Shown here piece after piece: positions 53,902 through 64,000 of a DNA stretch of 64,000 bases. A program made the translations under genes and the position numbers. Numbering within the stretch: the stretch's first letter is position 1; every line of letters begins with the position of its first letter. The notes under the pieces were generated by a model. The model searched no databases. It was given only the letters and a program-made list of their open reading frames with translations, and was not told the DNA's origin. This stretch comes from Hemicordylus capensis (Eukaryota > Chordata > Lepidosauria > Squamata > Cordylidae). The stretch covers positions 57,064,001 through 57,128,000 of the forward strand of contig NC_069662.1 of NCBI RefSeq assembly GCF_027244095.1, read 5' to 3'.

Positions 53902-54616
53902 GATACAAATGTTTTAACCAATAACAATATATGAATATCAGAATATATTACAACACATTAAAACATCATACAGGTTTGCAAACATACAGAGCAATTTGGC
54001 TTGTACCATATTATTTTTTATGTTGTTTTGTGTTTTTTTAATACAAAAAAATGAACAAAAAAGTTGGGGTGGGGGGAAATGAGGCCTTTTTTGTTGCCTT
54101 GGTCAGTTTCCTCAGTATGTACAAAGATAACAAGGAGACAAGAACCTTTTTGAATTTTCAAAGGCCAGCGAATCTTAAGCATGGCATGACACCCTTCGCA
54201 AAGTTAGTCTTGGCCCAGGAAAAAGAAGAGAAACATGATTGGTCAATAGTTGAGGATTCTTTTCAGGAGAGTATTATGGCTGCCTCCCCTCTAGGCCTTC
54301 TGTACAGTACTGGTGAGAAAACAAAAGTTACCCAGCAGATCAGCAACTGGAGGCTCCCCTTGCCCCAAGACAAAATCCAGTCTGTTGAGAGGTTGCCTGA
54401 GAGTTGCCAACCTAGAGACAAAAGATGCAGACAGAGTGGCATCTCTGGCAACAGAGTTTGCCAGTAGGCTATTTTAGGGCAATAGAGGTTGCAGCGGTGA
54501 CCTGCCACCCCACCACCACCCTCCACTCCCTTTTCAAAGTGTCCTTCAAGTACAACTAGTTACTGACCAGGATCCTACTGGAGTAATGCAGTCCTCACAC
54601 TGGATTCACATCCCCC

Positions 54617-54780
54617 AGACATAAGAAACTGCCTTCTGTCGAGTCAGACCGTTGGTCCATCTAGCTCAGTGTACACCAACTGGCAGTAGTTCTCCAGGAT
54701 GTCAACAGGGATCTTTCCTGGAGATGGTGGGAATTGAACCTGGGACCCTTTGCATGCAAAGCAGGTGCTCCGAGTTATGA
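54617..54780 (-). mobile_element. tRNA-derived SINE sharing the 5S-SINE tail
   Basis: The minus strand has TTGCATGCAAAGGGTCCCAG and a B-box-like GGTTCAATTCCC, a tRNA-like head. The tail, GAGCTAGATGGACCAACGG, CTGACTCG and GGCAGTTTCTTATG, matches the 5S-derived SINEs rather than the Sauria SINEs. It lies inside the probable PCGF2 3' UTR, in the transcribed orientation. Confidence 0.7.
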
Positions 54781-57700
54781 CCACTCCCCAACTCTGTGTG
54801 GGAACTAGGACTTCAACCTGGTATGTCAAAGTGGGGAGTCGGTCTGCGGCTTCCCTGTGCACACACCCAAATCCTTTGACATGGTTATAGCATTACTAGA
54901 AGTTTTGCCTTAAAGTACAGTGCTTTAGAGCAGCAAGCGCCCCCCCTCCCCATTTCTTTTTAGTTTAAGGTTATTTAAAAGGAGCTCACAAACAAATGGG
55001 AAAACTACTGCTCAGCTGTCCACCAAGGTCAGAACAAACAAAGAGGAGGGTAATTAGGAGGAGCGTATTAGGAAAAAGAGTCTTCCCAATTCTAAGAGCA
55101 GCTCAGCAGTGGGACAAGGTGAATTTGTGAGCCTTCAGTTTTCAAGGTAGAAGTTGGGCATGCTTCAGGTGCATTGGATGAGTCTTCCAACAGTTATTAG
55201 CTCCAACAGCCAAAACTGGACTTTCCAGTCCAGGTATTCTCTTTTGCTCGGACTTTTGTTGTCCCAGATGCTGCAGACAGCAGGAGATGAGTATTCAACG
55301 AACAACAAAGCTTCTTTTAGGAGGCCAAGAGAAGGTGAGTGAGACATGTTTTTCATCTCCTAGCAGCCTCCCATTCCGGTTGACATGCTACTCTGGAATT
55401 TTGCAATGTGGCAAAGGAGGAAGGGTATCTAAAGGCAGAAAAGGCCACAATTCCACGGGGCTTACACAAGCCTCCGACAGCTCTTTGGACCCTGACCAAA
55501 GTGCTGGGACAGTGGGACCTCTGAGCCAGCAAGGCCAGTCTTATGGTCTTGCCTCTGGGCAGGAGGCTGGGGAAGAAGAGGATTCTTTGGATCCTTCCTC
55601 CTGCTGCAATTTCCCCTCCACACTCTAAATACAAGACAAAGCAGGGGCACAGGAGAAATAAACTGCTCTCCCAAGTTCAGTTTCTGCAAGTTCCAACATA
55701 AGGCTCGAAGCCCTTTCCATCCCTATTTATTGTAGGAGTGGGGCATGGCCATCCTGCTAGAGAAGGGCATGGGGGAAGCCACAACAGGTACCTGTGGGAT
55801 TGTGGCTGCAGATGGCCTAGGACACACATCTGGGGCACATGGGATAAAAGCCCAGGAGCCTGGACACATAGTCAGGTTGCTCAATGTGCATTCCACGCAC
55901 ACACACCCCACTGCCCCACCATGCAGCTGGCTTTTGCACATCTGGTCCAGCAGATCCACCTGCAGAAGCCGATTGCCAAATGTGCATTGCCTCTGTGTGG
56001 ACAACTACTTTTTGCAGTCATCCAGAGAAGACTACTAAACGTTCCTGGGGTTTGACATTCAGGGATACAAAGTGTGCTTGTGTCCAGTTAGTCCTTTCTG
56101 TCCTTACAGAGAAGGGGTGGGTGGGAATAACTTTGGATTCCTTTTCCTCCATAAGAAAAAGGCGAGAGGATTCAAGCTGATGGCAGAATAAAACTCTTCC
56201 TGTAGGAAGTTGTGCATTTCCACCTGGCAGTCTTGAAATGTAAGTTAACAGAAGAAAAGACACCTTCTTCTTTCCAGTTAGAACTGTGAGCCCCTGTCTG
56301 TCACCTCAGCACATCAGTACATTAGAAGTTTCCTTTCCAAAGGCACTGTATTTATTTATTTCAAACTCAATGTACAAGAAGTGTAAATAAGAAGACAGCT
56401 CTTCAAAAACAGCACAGTCCCAGGTCTTAAAATGGCCACAAGCATTTCTCATCCCAAGGGCGGACTCCGAGAGGGCTTGGCGCGAGAAGACTGGCTATTC
56501 CCATGCATGGCTGCTTGCATGAGCAACTGCAACAGGAGAGCTGGTCGCACATGGATCTCAGTCGTGGCAGATTCTGCAAAGTCAAGATGCACATTTCCCC
56601 CCCAAGCTGGAGGAAATGGCTATATCCAAGATTTATGGACTCCTGGTTTACATGATCCACTTATTTACAGCAGCACACTCCCCACTAAAACCGGTTCCAA
56701 ACCTATGTGAACGATCATAGCTCCCAGCCAAGGAACTTGCAGAGAAGACCAAAAAGTCCACCCAGACCAACAGTCCGTCCAGCAGTAGCCAAGCTGTGTG
56801 TCCCTAAGAAGCACACTTGCAGGGCGTGAAGGTGACTGGCTTGCCCTTGCTGCTTGACCCCCAGCATCTGGTACTCAGGGAGATATACTGCTTCCAAATA
56901 TGGAGATTCAGTTCTATTTTAACAATGCCCTGGGAACTGTAGGCCTGTGAACTGGCACGGGATCTCAAAGAAAGAATCCTCAGCATCCGCACAATTCTCA
57001 GGTCCGTCCGTAGGAACCGTGACAGCCGGACAGGTTTACAACTGAAGGGAAGATGTGCTTTGAGAGACAGACAGGGACATCTTGCACAAGTCCAATGTGG
57101 GGGGTCTCCAAGATATGCTGCTCCAATGAGTAAGCGCTTAGCACAAGCCATGTAGTGGTGCGACGGTGGCCGTGCACCTGGGAAGGCGGGCGACATGAGG
57201 CCAGCCTACCAGCCAGCCGTCCCTCCCCAGATGCACTCTTGTCCTCCCGTGGCCATAGGCAATAAGTGGGCCTGGGGAATGACCGAAGGACCTTTCAGAT
57301 GCTGCCCAAAGGACCTTTCTGACACTGGAGAGGCAGCTATGGCAGCCCATCTCTAGAACGCCTGATACTCAGGAGGAATAAGCAGTCTGAGGTAGGACCC
57401 AAATGGCAACACATGGGAGCAGGACAGGCCTGTGCGCACTGCTCAGCATGCTGCACCAGCAACCTTGCCCCCCCCCCCACCCTTTAGGAGAAGACATGCT
57501 GCATTATAAAGCTTCATTCCTCAGTCAGTGACGCATGGCCCACATTCAGCTCCTGGACTTTGGGGGTCCCCTCGCCCACTGCCCTCCTCTCCCCTTTCTC
57601 TAGCATCCATCCTATTCCAGTTTGTCATGTTTTGTTATGAAGAAGTGCAACTACGCAGTGACAATGGGCCTTCAGAACATGGAGAAAGGGCACGACATCG

Positions 57701-58300
57701 CTCCTTGGCCCACACAAAGATCTCCAGAGCTGCCTTCTGACCTTACAGCAGCATCTTGGCCCTACAGGAGGCTGGAACGAGGGCTGTGAGAGGTAGGAGG
57801 AGGAAGACGGGCTTGAAGGGAAGAGTTCTCAGCTGGATGGGGTGGCATAAAGGAGTGGGGAAGTGCATACGAGGAGGTGCGGCAATTGTAGGAAGGAAAG
57901 AGCACAAGAAAGCCAAATGTGCTTCGAGGAAAGTAAGCCTGGCTGACTTGGGACTGTGCATTTCTCAATCGGATCTGTGCGTTAAATCTCACTACAACTG
58001 AGGACACACATTTTAAAAATTAACAACAAGAAAGGGCTGCAGCTTTTACACAGATGCCTTCATGCAACTACATGAGCACATTTTCTTCCTTTGTAAAAAT
58101 TGAAAGGGGGCATTTCTTTAAAAATACACCACTGGATTCGTTTGTCTCTTTTTGATTTTTCTTCTTCTTAAATTAAATCAAGTTGATCAATAGAAAATAA
58201 TTTCCCCACCCCACCCACCATTGCCCTTATCTACACATAATATACTTATTTATAAAACTCAAGATCTGGCCAAAAAATGAAAAAGGAAGCGCGCCTTCCT

Positions 58301-58660
58301 TTAAGTCAAAGCTGACATTGCAGGACCACCATTTACCATGGCTTTGCGCCCCCTGCTGGCCAGGGGTTGCATCTGGTGGCAGTTCGAGGTGCCGTTGAGC
58401 ACAGTGCCAGAGGCCGGGTTGGTGGGAATGCTCACTGTGGTGGTGTTGGAGCTTGGGGATCCGTGAGAAGGGGTGGCAGGACTCGGCAGGGAGGAGGAGG
58501 TGGTGGCTGGCAAGGTGGCAGGGCTGTTTGCCTTGTCACTGACAGATTCACACTCCGAAGCTCCACTGGTATTGGTGCATTCTGAGTTGGCAGGCTGGGA
58601 GGAGAGCTTTAGCCTCTTGCAGGCTGGCTGGACACGGTACTTCAAGGGGAGAGGGCCATT
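58301..58660 (-). CDS. PCGF2: PCGF2 (MEL18) last coding exon
   Basis: This 360-nt exon encodes the final 119 residues and the stop (58301-58303). It begins [17 protein letters not shown], the end of the RAWUL (ubiquitin-like) domain shared by PCGF2 and BMI1 (PCGF4). It continues with [23 protein letters not shown] and [15 protein letters not shown], then [16 protein letters not shown] at the C terminus. These Ser/Pro-rich blocks match PCGF2 rather than BMI1. KRLKL is a likely nuclear-localisation element. The acceptor AG (CTCCTGCAG before AATGGC on the minus strand) sets the left border in phase 0 with the exon at 62170. PCGF2 is a nuclear PRC1 subunit that partners RING1/RNF2 to ubiquitinate histone H2A. 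The reading frame is intact. Confidence 0.95.
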   Translation of the reverse strand, partial: NGPLPLKYRVQPACKRLKLSSQPANSECTNTSGASECESVSDKANSPATLPATTSSSLPSPATPSHGSPSSNTTTVSIPTNPASGTVLNGTSNCHQMQPLASRGRKAMVNGGPAMSALT

Positions 58661-59920
58661 CTGCAGGAGGGAAGCCACAGTAAATAGCAGGCCTCTGAAA
58701 GACGCTTTCATGCTTGTAACATTAATACAAAGAAATAAATTCGCCAGTATATTCTACAGCAATGCCAGGACAGTTAAGGTGGATAAACAATGTCCTCTTA
58801 TTTTAAGTTCTGAATGTTCTAGTTGAACAATCCAGATTTCTTGTTCAAATTGTCGAAATTCAACATGGAACATCTACATGTTGAGAACCATAAATTGGCC
58901 ATGTTTCTGCCAGATCCATTAAGGAATGCCTAAGATACGGGAGTTTTTTCTCCTGTGTATTTTTCTCTGACCCCAACCTTCTTTTTATTCACACGACATA
59001 GTTTCAAAGTTCTCTCTTGCTCCTTTAAATGCATCCAAAAATTCAAGGAAGTAGCAGAAACCTTGCCCTTCTTCTTTCTGTAAAAATCTGCCATCTCTTC
59101 GGGAATTCATACAATTATTAGCATTGAAGGTCTGTTATTTGCAATGAGGTAGAAGTCTGATACCAGAAGAGTTGGTAGTTCATGCAATGTGTGCCTGATT
59201 TGACCTCTCCCAGAGGAAATTTCTTCCCATTAAAAAAAAAAAAAATGGCTGCTGCCAGGCTGTAAAATATTCAAGGCTATAAAATGTTTCCTGCTTACAT
59301 GGTACAGAAGTTAATGTTGGGTCCCTAAACATAAAATGTCTATACTTTTAGGTGGACAATCAGTGAATTCGTAAACACTTGTCTCTTCTCTTAAATCTAA
59401 GGTGTTTGTTGTTGCTGACAACATTAGAGGGGGGAAATAATATAGACCGATAACAAAACAACTGAACATTCCTTTCCCATCCACTCATAGTTTTTTCTTC
59501 TCTCTCAGATTCCTACATCCCTGATGTTACTATTGCAGGTTTAGTTTTTAAAAGGAAGATACATTTACTCTCTGTCCTGATCCTTATTTTCAAATGGCTT
59601 ATCTCAGTTTTTATGTCTTGGACCACAAGTTGTTTTTCCTTTTCTTTGATATATAAATGCCTTCACCATTCCTGCAGGGGTTTCTTTCCTCCTGTAACCC
59701 TTCTCTTCACTATGTTATAACATCTAACATAAATGCCAGGGGGCTGCAGCATTTCCCCACATTCTCCCTCTCTCTCTCTCTATAGGGAACTTCTTTTCCT
59801 ACCCAGCATTAGGACTGTCTCCTTCCATTTAGGGATATGTGAAACTGACCCCAATAATAAAAAAGGGGGGCTTGCCTCCTCCTCCATGCAGTCCTGGCCT
59901 GGTCAAACTGTGCCTCACAG

Positions 59921-60053
59921 GCACTGTTCCCTCTAACAGGGATTCCCAGATGTTGTTGACTATGACTCCCAGAATCCCCAGCTGCAGTGCTTTTGCTTGG
60001 GGATTCTGGGAGTTGTAGTCAACATCTGGGAATCCCTGTTAGAGGGAACGCTG
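59921..60053. mobile_element. hAT-type foldback MITE
   Basis: A 133-bp near-perfect foldback begins CACTGTTCCCTCTAACAGGG and ends CCTGTTAGAGGGAACGCTG. The perfect duplication CTCACAGG lies at 59913-59920 and 60054-60061. The arms still pair almost fully, so it is among the youngest of its family here. It lies in the PCGF2 last intron. Confidence 0.9.
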
Positions 60054-60879
60054 CTCACAGGTTCTCCACAGAAACACCAATCAGCCACGAATCCCCTACA
60101 TTGGAGCTTCATATTCTTACCTGAAAAAAGTCTGTGTTGTGCAAATTTGGATCCAGTTCTGTTCAAGACGTGAATATGGAGTTCTTTCAAGACCAGCCAG
60201 TCCTTTCCCCTCAAGTTGCCCCTCTACGATTCCATGCAGTTTTCTCTGCCAGCCCCTATCACTTCCCCAAGGGTCTGTCAGGCCATGATGATGTTGCTCC
60301 TCCCACAATCTACTCTGTGCCACCATTTTGAAAACATAGTGTGCAAGCCTACCTTTAAAATGGCAGCAAAATGGGAAGAGGACTGTGACAAGGGATTCCA
60401 GGGTGGAAGCTGAAAGTAGCACGGTTACCCACCCAGCTATGCCTAGGGACCATGACAGGCTCAGGGCAACTGGCAGTAAAACTCCAGAGCCATTACCCAA
60501 TCATCTGTGTTTCTTGCTTCATATTCAACCCACAGGTTGTTCTGATTTCAGTAAGTTTATTAGAAGATAGGTCCTGATGCATTTCGAGTAGAACTCCTAA
60601 AGTATGATTGCACAAGTTTTCCTAAAGCATGATGTACACCTTTTCAGCAGCTACTAGCTATAGTTCTACCCAAAACACGCTGGGACCTAACTTTTAATAA
60701 ACTGCCAGTGCACCTTTTCTGTTTTCTTCCTGTTGGTGTGGTACTTCCCCCGCACTCTGCCTCCCGATTTCAGTGAAAACAGTCCATTTTGACCTGCAAG
60801 ACAACTTCTGTCTGTGGCATTCCCACGTCAACTTAAAAAGGGGTGGGATTATTTTTGCACTGAGCCTAATCTTAACACT

Positions 60880-61235
60880 TCAGCTTCGTTCAGATGTTAT
60901 ATCACCACTGTAGCTGCCCGTGTATAGTGGAGTGAAGGGAGAGGAAGTCCCGCCCCCATTGCATCAATCAGCAGCGCGCCCCACCGCTCACATTTACAGT
61001 GGTGCTTAACTAAAGAGGGAAGAGCTGAAAGTGTGATGTTGGGCACTTCTGTGATTGCAAGTCTGGATCGAGCCAGTCTCGCAGTCACGGAATGCTTAGG
61101 GCTCTTCTCGCTTCAGACATGCGTGAGTGGCAGGGCACGAGGGCGATTGGTGCAGCAAGGGTGGGACTTCCTCTCCCTTCACCCCACTGTACACAGCTAC
61201 AGCGGTGCAATTTTATAACGTCTGAATCAGGCTTT
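60880..61235. mobile_element. Foldback element in the PCGF2 intron
   Basis: The left arm GTTCAGATGTTATATCACCA, GTAGCTGCCCGTGTATAGTGG and GGGAGAGGAAGTCCCGCCC has its complement on the right: GGGTGGGACTTCCTCTCCC, CACTGTACACAGCTACAGCG and TTATAACGTCTGAATCAGG. The middle (about 60980-61130) is not palindromic. The TTCAGA-type ends resemble those of 16918-18268. No target duplication was settled. Confidence 0.65.
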
Positions 61236-61638
61236 TGTCTACACAGAATATTATTGATGTGAAGCCTTCTGCCCTACCCACCCAAAAGTGCACATCAAAA
61301 ACACATGATTCCACTTAAAACATTCCAAGAAAGCTGGGGAGTGGATTCCTTGTTTGGGTTTGGCATGTGTGCACATTTTAATCTCAGTTTTCATATACTT
61401 CAGGCTTGCCTTCTGGCCACAGTCTAGAGCCACCCACAAGCTGGAGCTGACTTTGTTTTGCCTGTTTACCAATAAATCATGAGCCATGTTCCCCACAAGT
61501 ATACAGTCCTCTAAAATAATGGGCAATATCCAGACTAGTTAGTCAGGACTTCAGTTTTACTGAAATTAATGGCAATTAGATTAAAGTAATAACTAATTTC
61601 ATCTGGATGCTGCCCAGTGTTATGAAATACTACTATGC

Positions 61639-61759
61639 CAGGGGGGTCCAACCTGAGTCTCTCCAGCTGTCATTGGACAACAACTCCCATCATCCCCAGC
61701 TGCAATAAGTGGTAGCTGGGGGTGGTGGGAGTTGTAGTCCATCAGGTTGGCTGCCCCTT
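61639..61759. mobile_element. hAT-type foldback MITE
   Basis: A 121-bp foldback begins CAGGGGGGTCCAACCTGA and ends TCAGGTTGGCTGCCCCTT. Flanks TACTATGC (61631-61638) and TACTATAC (61760-61767) match at 7 of 8 positions. It lies in the PCGF2 last intron. Confidence 0.82.
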
Positions 61760-62118
61760 TACTATACAGTACCCTACTACGCTACTGCTCAAAATGACAA
61801 CTTGTGCTTAAGTTAAAAAAAGATACTTTATTAGCCTGCCTGCCTATCCCCATACCCGTGGAGGGATTACCTCATCAGACTTGCCAGCTCTCTCCAGTAG
61901 GGTCCTCAAGACTTTACTTTTTTTCTCCTCCCACTGTTACTGCCTTGCCGTTTTCTCTGTTGCATGCACAGATAATTTTTTAACTTCTTTCTTTCTTTCT
62001 TTCTTGTGTGTCAACTTTCTAGCCCTCCTCTTGGCAGGCCAAAACTTAGAAATGCACAATAATGTCTAGTGATGGCTGGGAAACTGATTCAGAAACCCAG
62101 TATATGGGGCCCTGGCTA

Positions 62119-62250
<132 letters not shown>

Positions 62251-64000
62251 CTAGCAGATAAAAGGATACAGTTAACGGAATTCTGAATCATATAGCTTAA
62301 GGTATTATGTACCAGGCACAGATCCAAAGATCCCCAGGAGCCAGGGGAATAGGGTCCACTGGCAATTGCCCCCAGGTCCAGATGGTCAAGGGGTCCCACA
62401 AGGTTCTACAGACCCATGGCCAGCGTATGACATTGCCCCCCAAATGTTTTTCTCTCCCCTCCCCTTCCCACCAGCTGTGTGACTCCCAATCACAGCCAGC
62501 GAGTTGTTTCTTTTTTTTTTTCCAGGCAGGAGGAGGACGACAACTGAGAAAGGAAAGGGTTAAACCAGCCCAGCAGCAGCCATCTTTGATTGGTCCTCCT
62601 TGAGTTGCGCTCCTCCCCCACTCAGCAATTCAATGCAGAGTTGGCCAGCAAGCAGAGAGGAAGCATGGCCACAAGGAGAGCTGGAAAGGAACAAACAACC
62701 CTTATCTGTTTTTTTGTGTAAATGATTTCTTCCCTCAGAAGCCAATGTGTGTTTTTCTCCTTCCCACATTCATGAACCATGTGTGATCCCATCCCCAACT
62801 GAAAGCCTCCCTTGCTGTGTTTCTTCCCCATCCCCATCCCCAAGCCCTTGTTTGTGTTTATGTGAGAGATTATTAACTTTAAAAAAGTGATTTAAAACTA
62901 TTGAGTTCTTCCCAGTAAGTCCTGACCCATGTGATCTTCCCCTCAGAACTTGCAATGAGTTGTTTTCCTCTCCGTGGAAAGGAAAGCAGAAAGTAAGAGA
63001 GAGAGCGAGGGGGGTGGAGTTTATTGGCTGGTCTGTGGTGGTGGTTAAATATATATTCAATTGTTTTGCAACCAAACAAGTTCTCAGAATTGTATACATA
63101 GCAGAGAGAGAGAGATTTTTAGACTTAAAAAAAAAATCATTTTCAAACCTCTCAAAGTATGCACTGAGTTATTTTCAATGCTTCTCATTTCCTATGTCTG
63201 GAAGCCAAGGGCTGCCTCTGACCATGGCTGATTTTGTTGTCCTTGGTGTACATATTTTGCCAGCCCTCAAAAGTCAAGTCCTTTCTTACTTCTCTTCATG
63301 TTGTATCTTTGGAGCAGCTTTAGTGAGAGTGTGAGTGAGTGAGGTGAGTGAGTGAGAGAGAGAGAGAGAGAGAGAGAGCGTGCACAATGGGCAAATAGGG
63401 ATAGGAACATTGCTAGGGTTGTATGTATGCATATATCAGTAGCAGGCATATTTGTTAAAATGTTTCTGAGCTAAGGGAATATGCATGCACAAATATGTGT
63501 GTGAAAGTGTAGTCATATATGAAGAGGGTGTAAAATATGCACAGAAGGGAAAGAAAGGGCATGCTAAGAATCTTGGTTTCATCATGTCCTTACAGTTCTT
63601 CTGCAAAAAAATATATGGGGGAGGGGGGAAACAAAAGACGGGGAGCAAGGGGGCCTATTTTCCATTTTTTGTCCCTTAGTCCACTCCAGCCTTGCTTCCA
63701 GGAGCTTAATGTTCATTACAAAAATAAATTTTAAAAAAGCAATTTCTACCTTAAGGCTGTGAAGAAAGGCTCAAAAGTATTTGTCCTTCCTGCTGACTAG
63801 AGAAATAACGCAAGCTAAGCTTGCATAATTTACACAAGCTTCAGTATTTTCTTGCTACAGAAGCTGGACTAGTTTGGTGCAGAATTTTATACTTAGAGCA
63901 TATTGACAGACAGACATAGCTGGTGAGAGCTTTTACTAGACAGACTTCCATGGAGTTGTTGCATAATAAAATTTTGAGACAAAGCTCACTAGGCTTAGCC
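62251..64000 (-). other. PCGF2: PCGF2 upstream intron (partial)
   Basis: No further exon was found up to the window edge. The preceding PCGF2 segment (KRYLRCPAAMTV...) was looked for on the minus strand and not seen, so this is intron that continues past the window. Simple runs are (GA)n at about 63355-63378 and (T)n near 62510. No transposon was recognised. Confidence 0.6.
63337..63378 (+). repeat. GA microsatellite
   Basis: GAGTGAGTGAGG-type repeats pass into about 12 GA units. Confidence 0.85.

Larger units (their letters stand above)
53860..58300 (-). other. PCGF2: Probable PCGF2 3' UTR
   Basis: From the PCGF2 stop codon (58301-58303) down to about 53860 the DNA is almost free of transposons, unlike the flanking 50 kb. 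It ends at two AATAAA signals on the minus strand in an AU-rich context typical of vertebrate 3' ends. An alternative proximal end is possible at an AATAAATAAA at 56351-56360. One tRNA-derived SINE lies inside at 54617-54780. Open frames here (for example 54051-54467 on the plus strand) show no known domain. The full 4.4-kb length is an inference; part could belong to a separate converging transcript. Confidence 0.55.

Noticed and set aside
54051-54467. 138-codon plus-strand frame in the repeat-poor region next to PCGF2
   Set aside because: It has no recognised domain, lies antisense to the likely PCGF2 3' UTR and ends near a SINE. Base composition explains the open frame better than a gene does.

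Overview
The window is squamate (lizard or snake) nuclear DNA. The evidence is the repeat set: Sauria-type SINEs, a 5S-rRNA-derived SINE, L2/CR1-group LINEs, an R4-like LINE, Tc1 deletion derivatives and many short hAT-type foldback elements. No bacterial, plasmid or organellar features were seen. The species cannot be named from the sequence.

Only one host gene is supported. The last two coding exons of PCGF2 (MEL18, a Polycomb RING-finger subunit of PRC1) lie on the minus strand at 62170-62250 and 58301-58660, joined by a 3.5-kb intron with correct GT/AG borders. A probable long 3' UTR runs down to two overlapping poly(A) signals at 53874-53901. The upstream exons (RING finger and most of the protein) lie beyond the right edge.

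Positions 1-53.8 kb show no convincing host exon and read as repeat-rich intergenic DNA. Left part (1-23 kb): a dimeric foldback MITE, a PIF/Harbinger transposase remnant, the first Tc1 derivative sitting in a TATC microsatellite, a degenerate GC-rich duplication, L2 fragments on both strands, a 520-bp hAT foldback nested in a larger foldback, a very GC-rich block at 20.9-21.4 kb, and an R4-like LINE end. Middle (23-42 kb): several minus-strand 3' ends of one LINE family, the second Tc1 derivative, nested hAT elements, and about 4 kb of largely single-copy DNA at 35.5-39.3 kb. Right (42-53.8 kb): an L2/CR1-group LINE with reverse-transcriptase coding, a second LINE interrupted by a SINE, several 5S SINEs, and one possible fossil LTR.

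Most of the readable biology is transposon history. Many insertions have intact 8-bp target-site duplications, and several are nested, so relative ages can be read. The 5S-derived SINE, a tRNA-derived SINE and an L2-like LINE appear to share one 3' tail, as expected of a LINE and the SINEs it mobilises. I found no new gene system. The points most worth a second look are the shared SINE/LINE tail, the twin Tc1 deletion derivatives, the dimeric MITE with one target duplication, and the long PCGF2 3' UTR.
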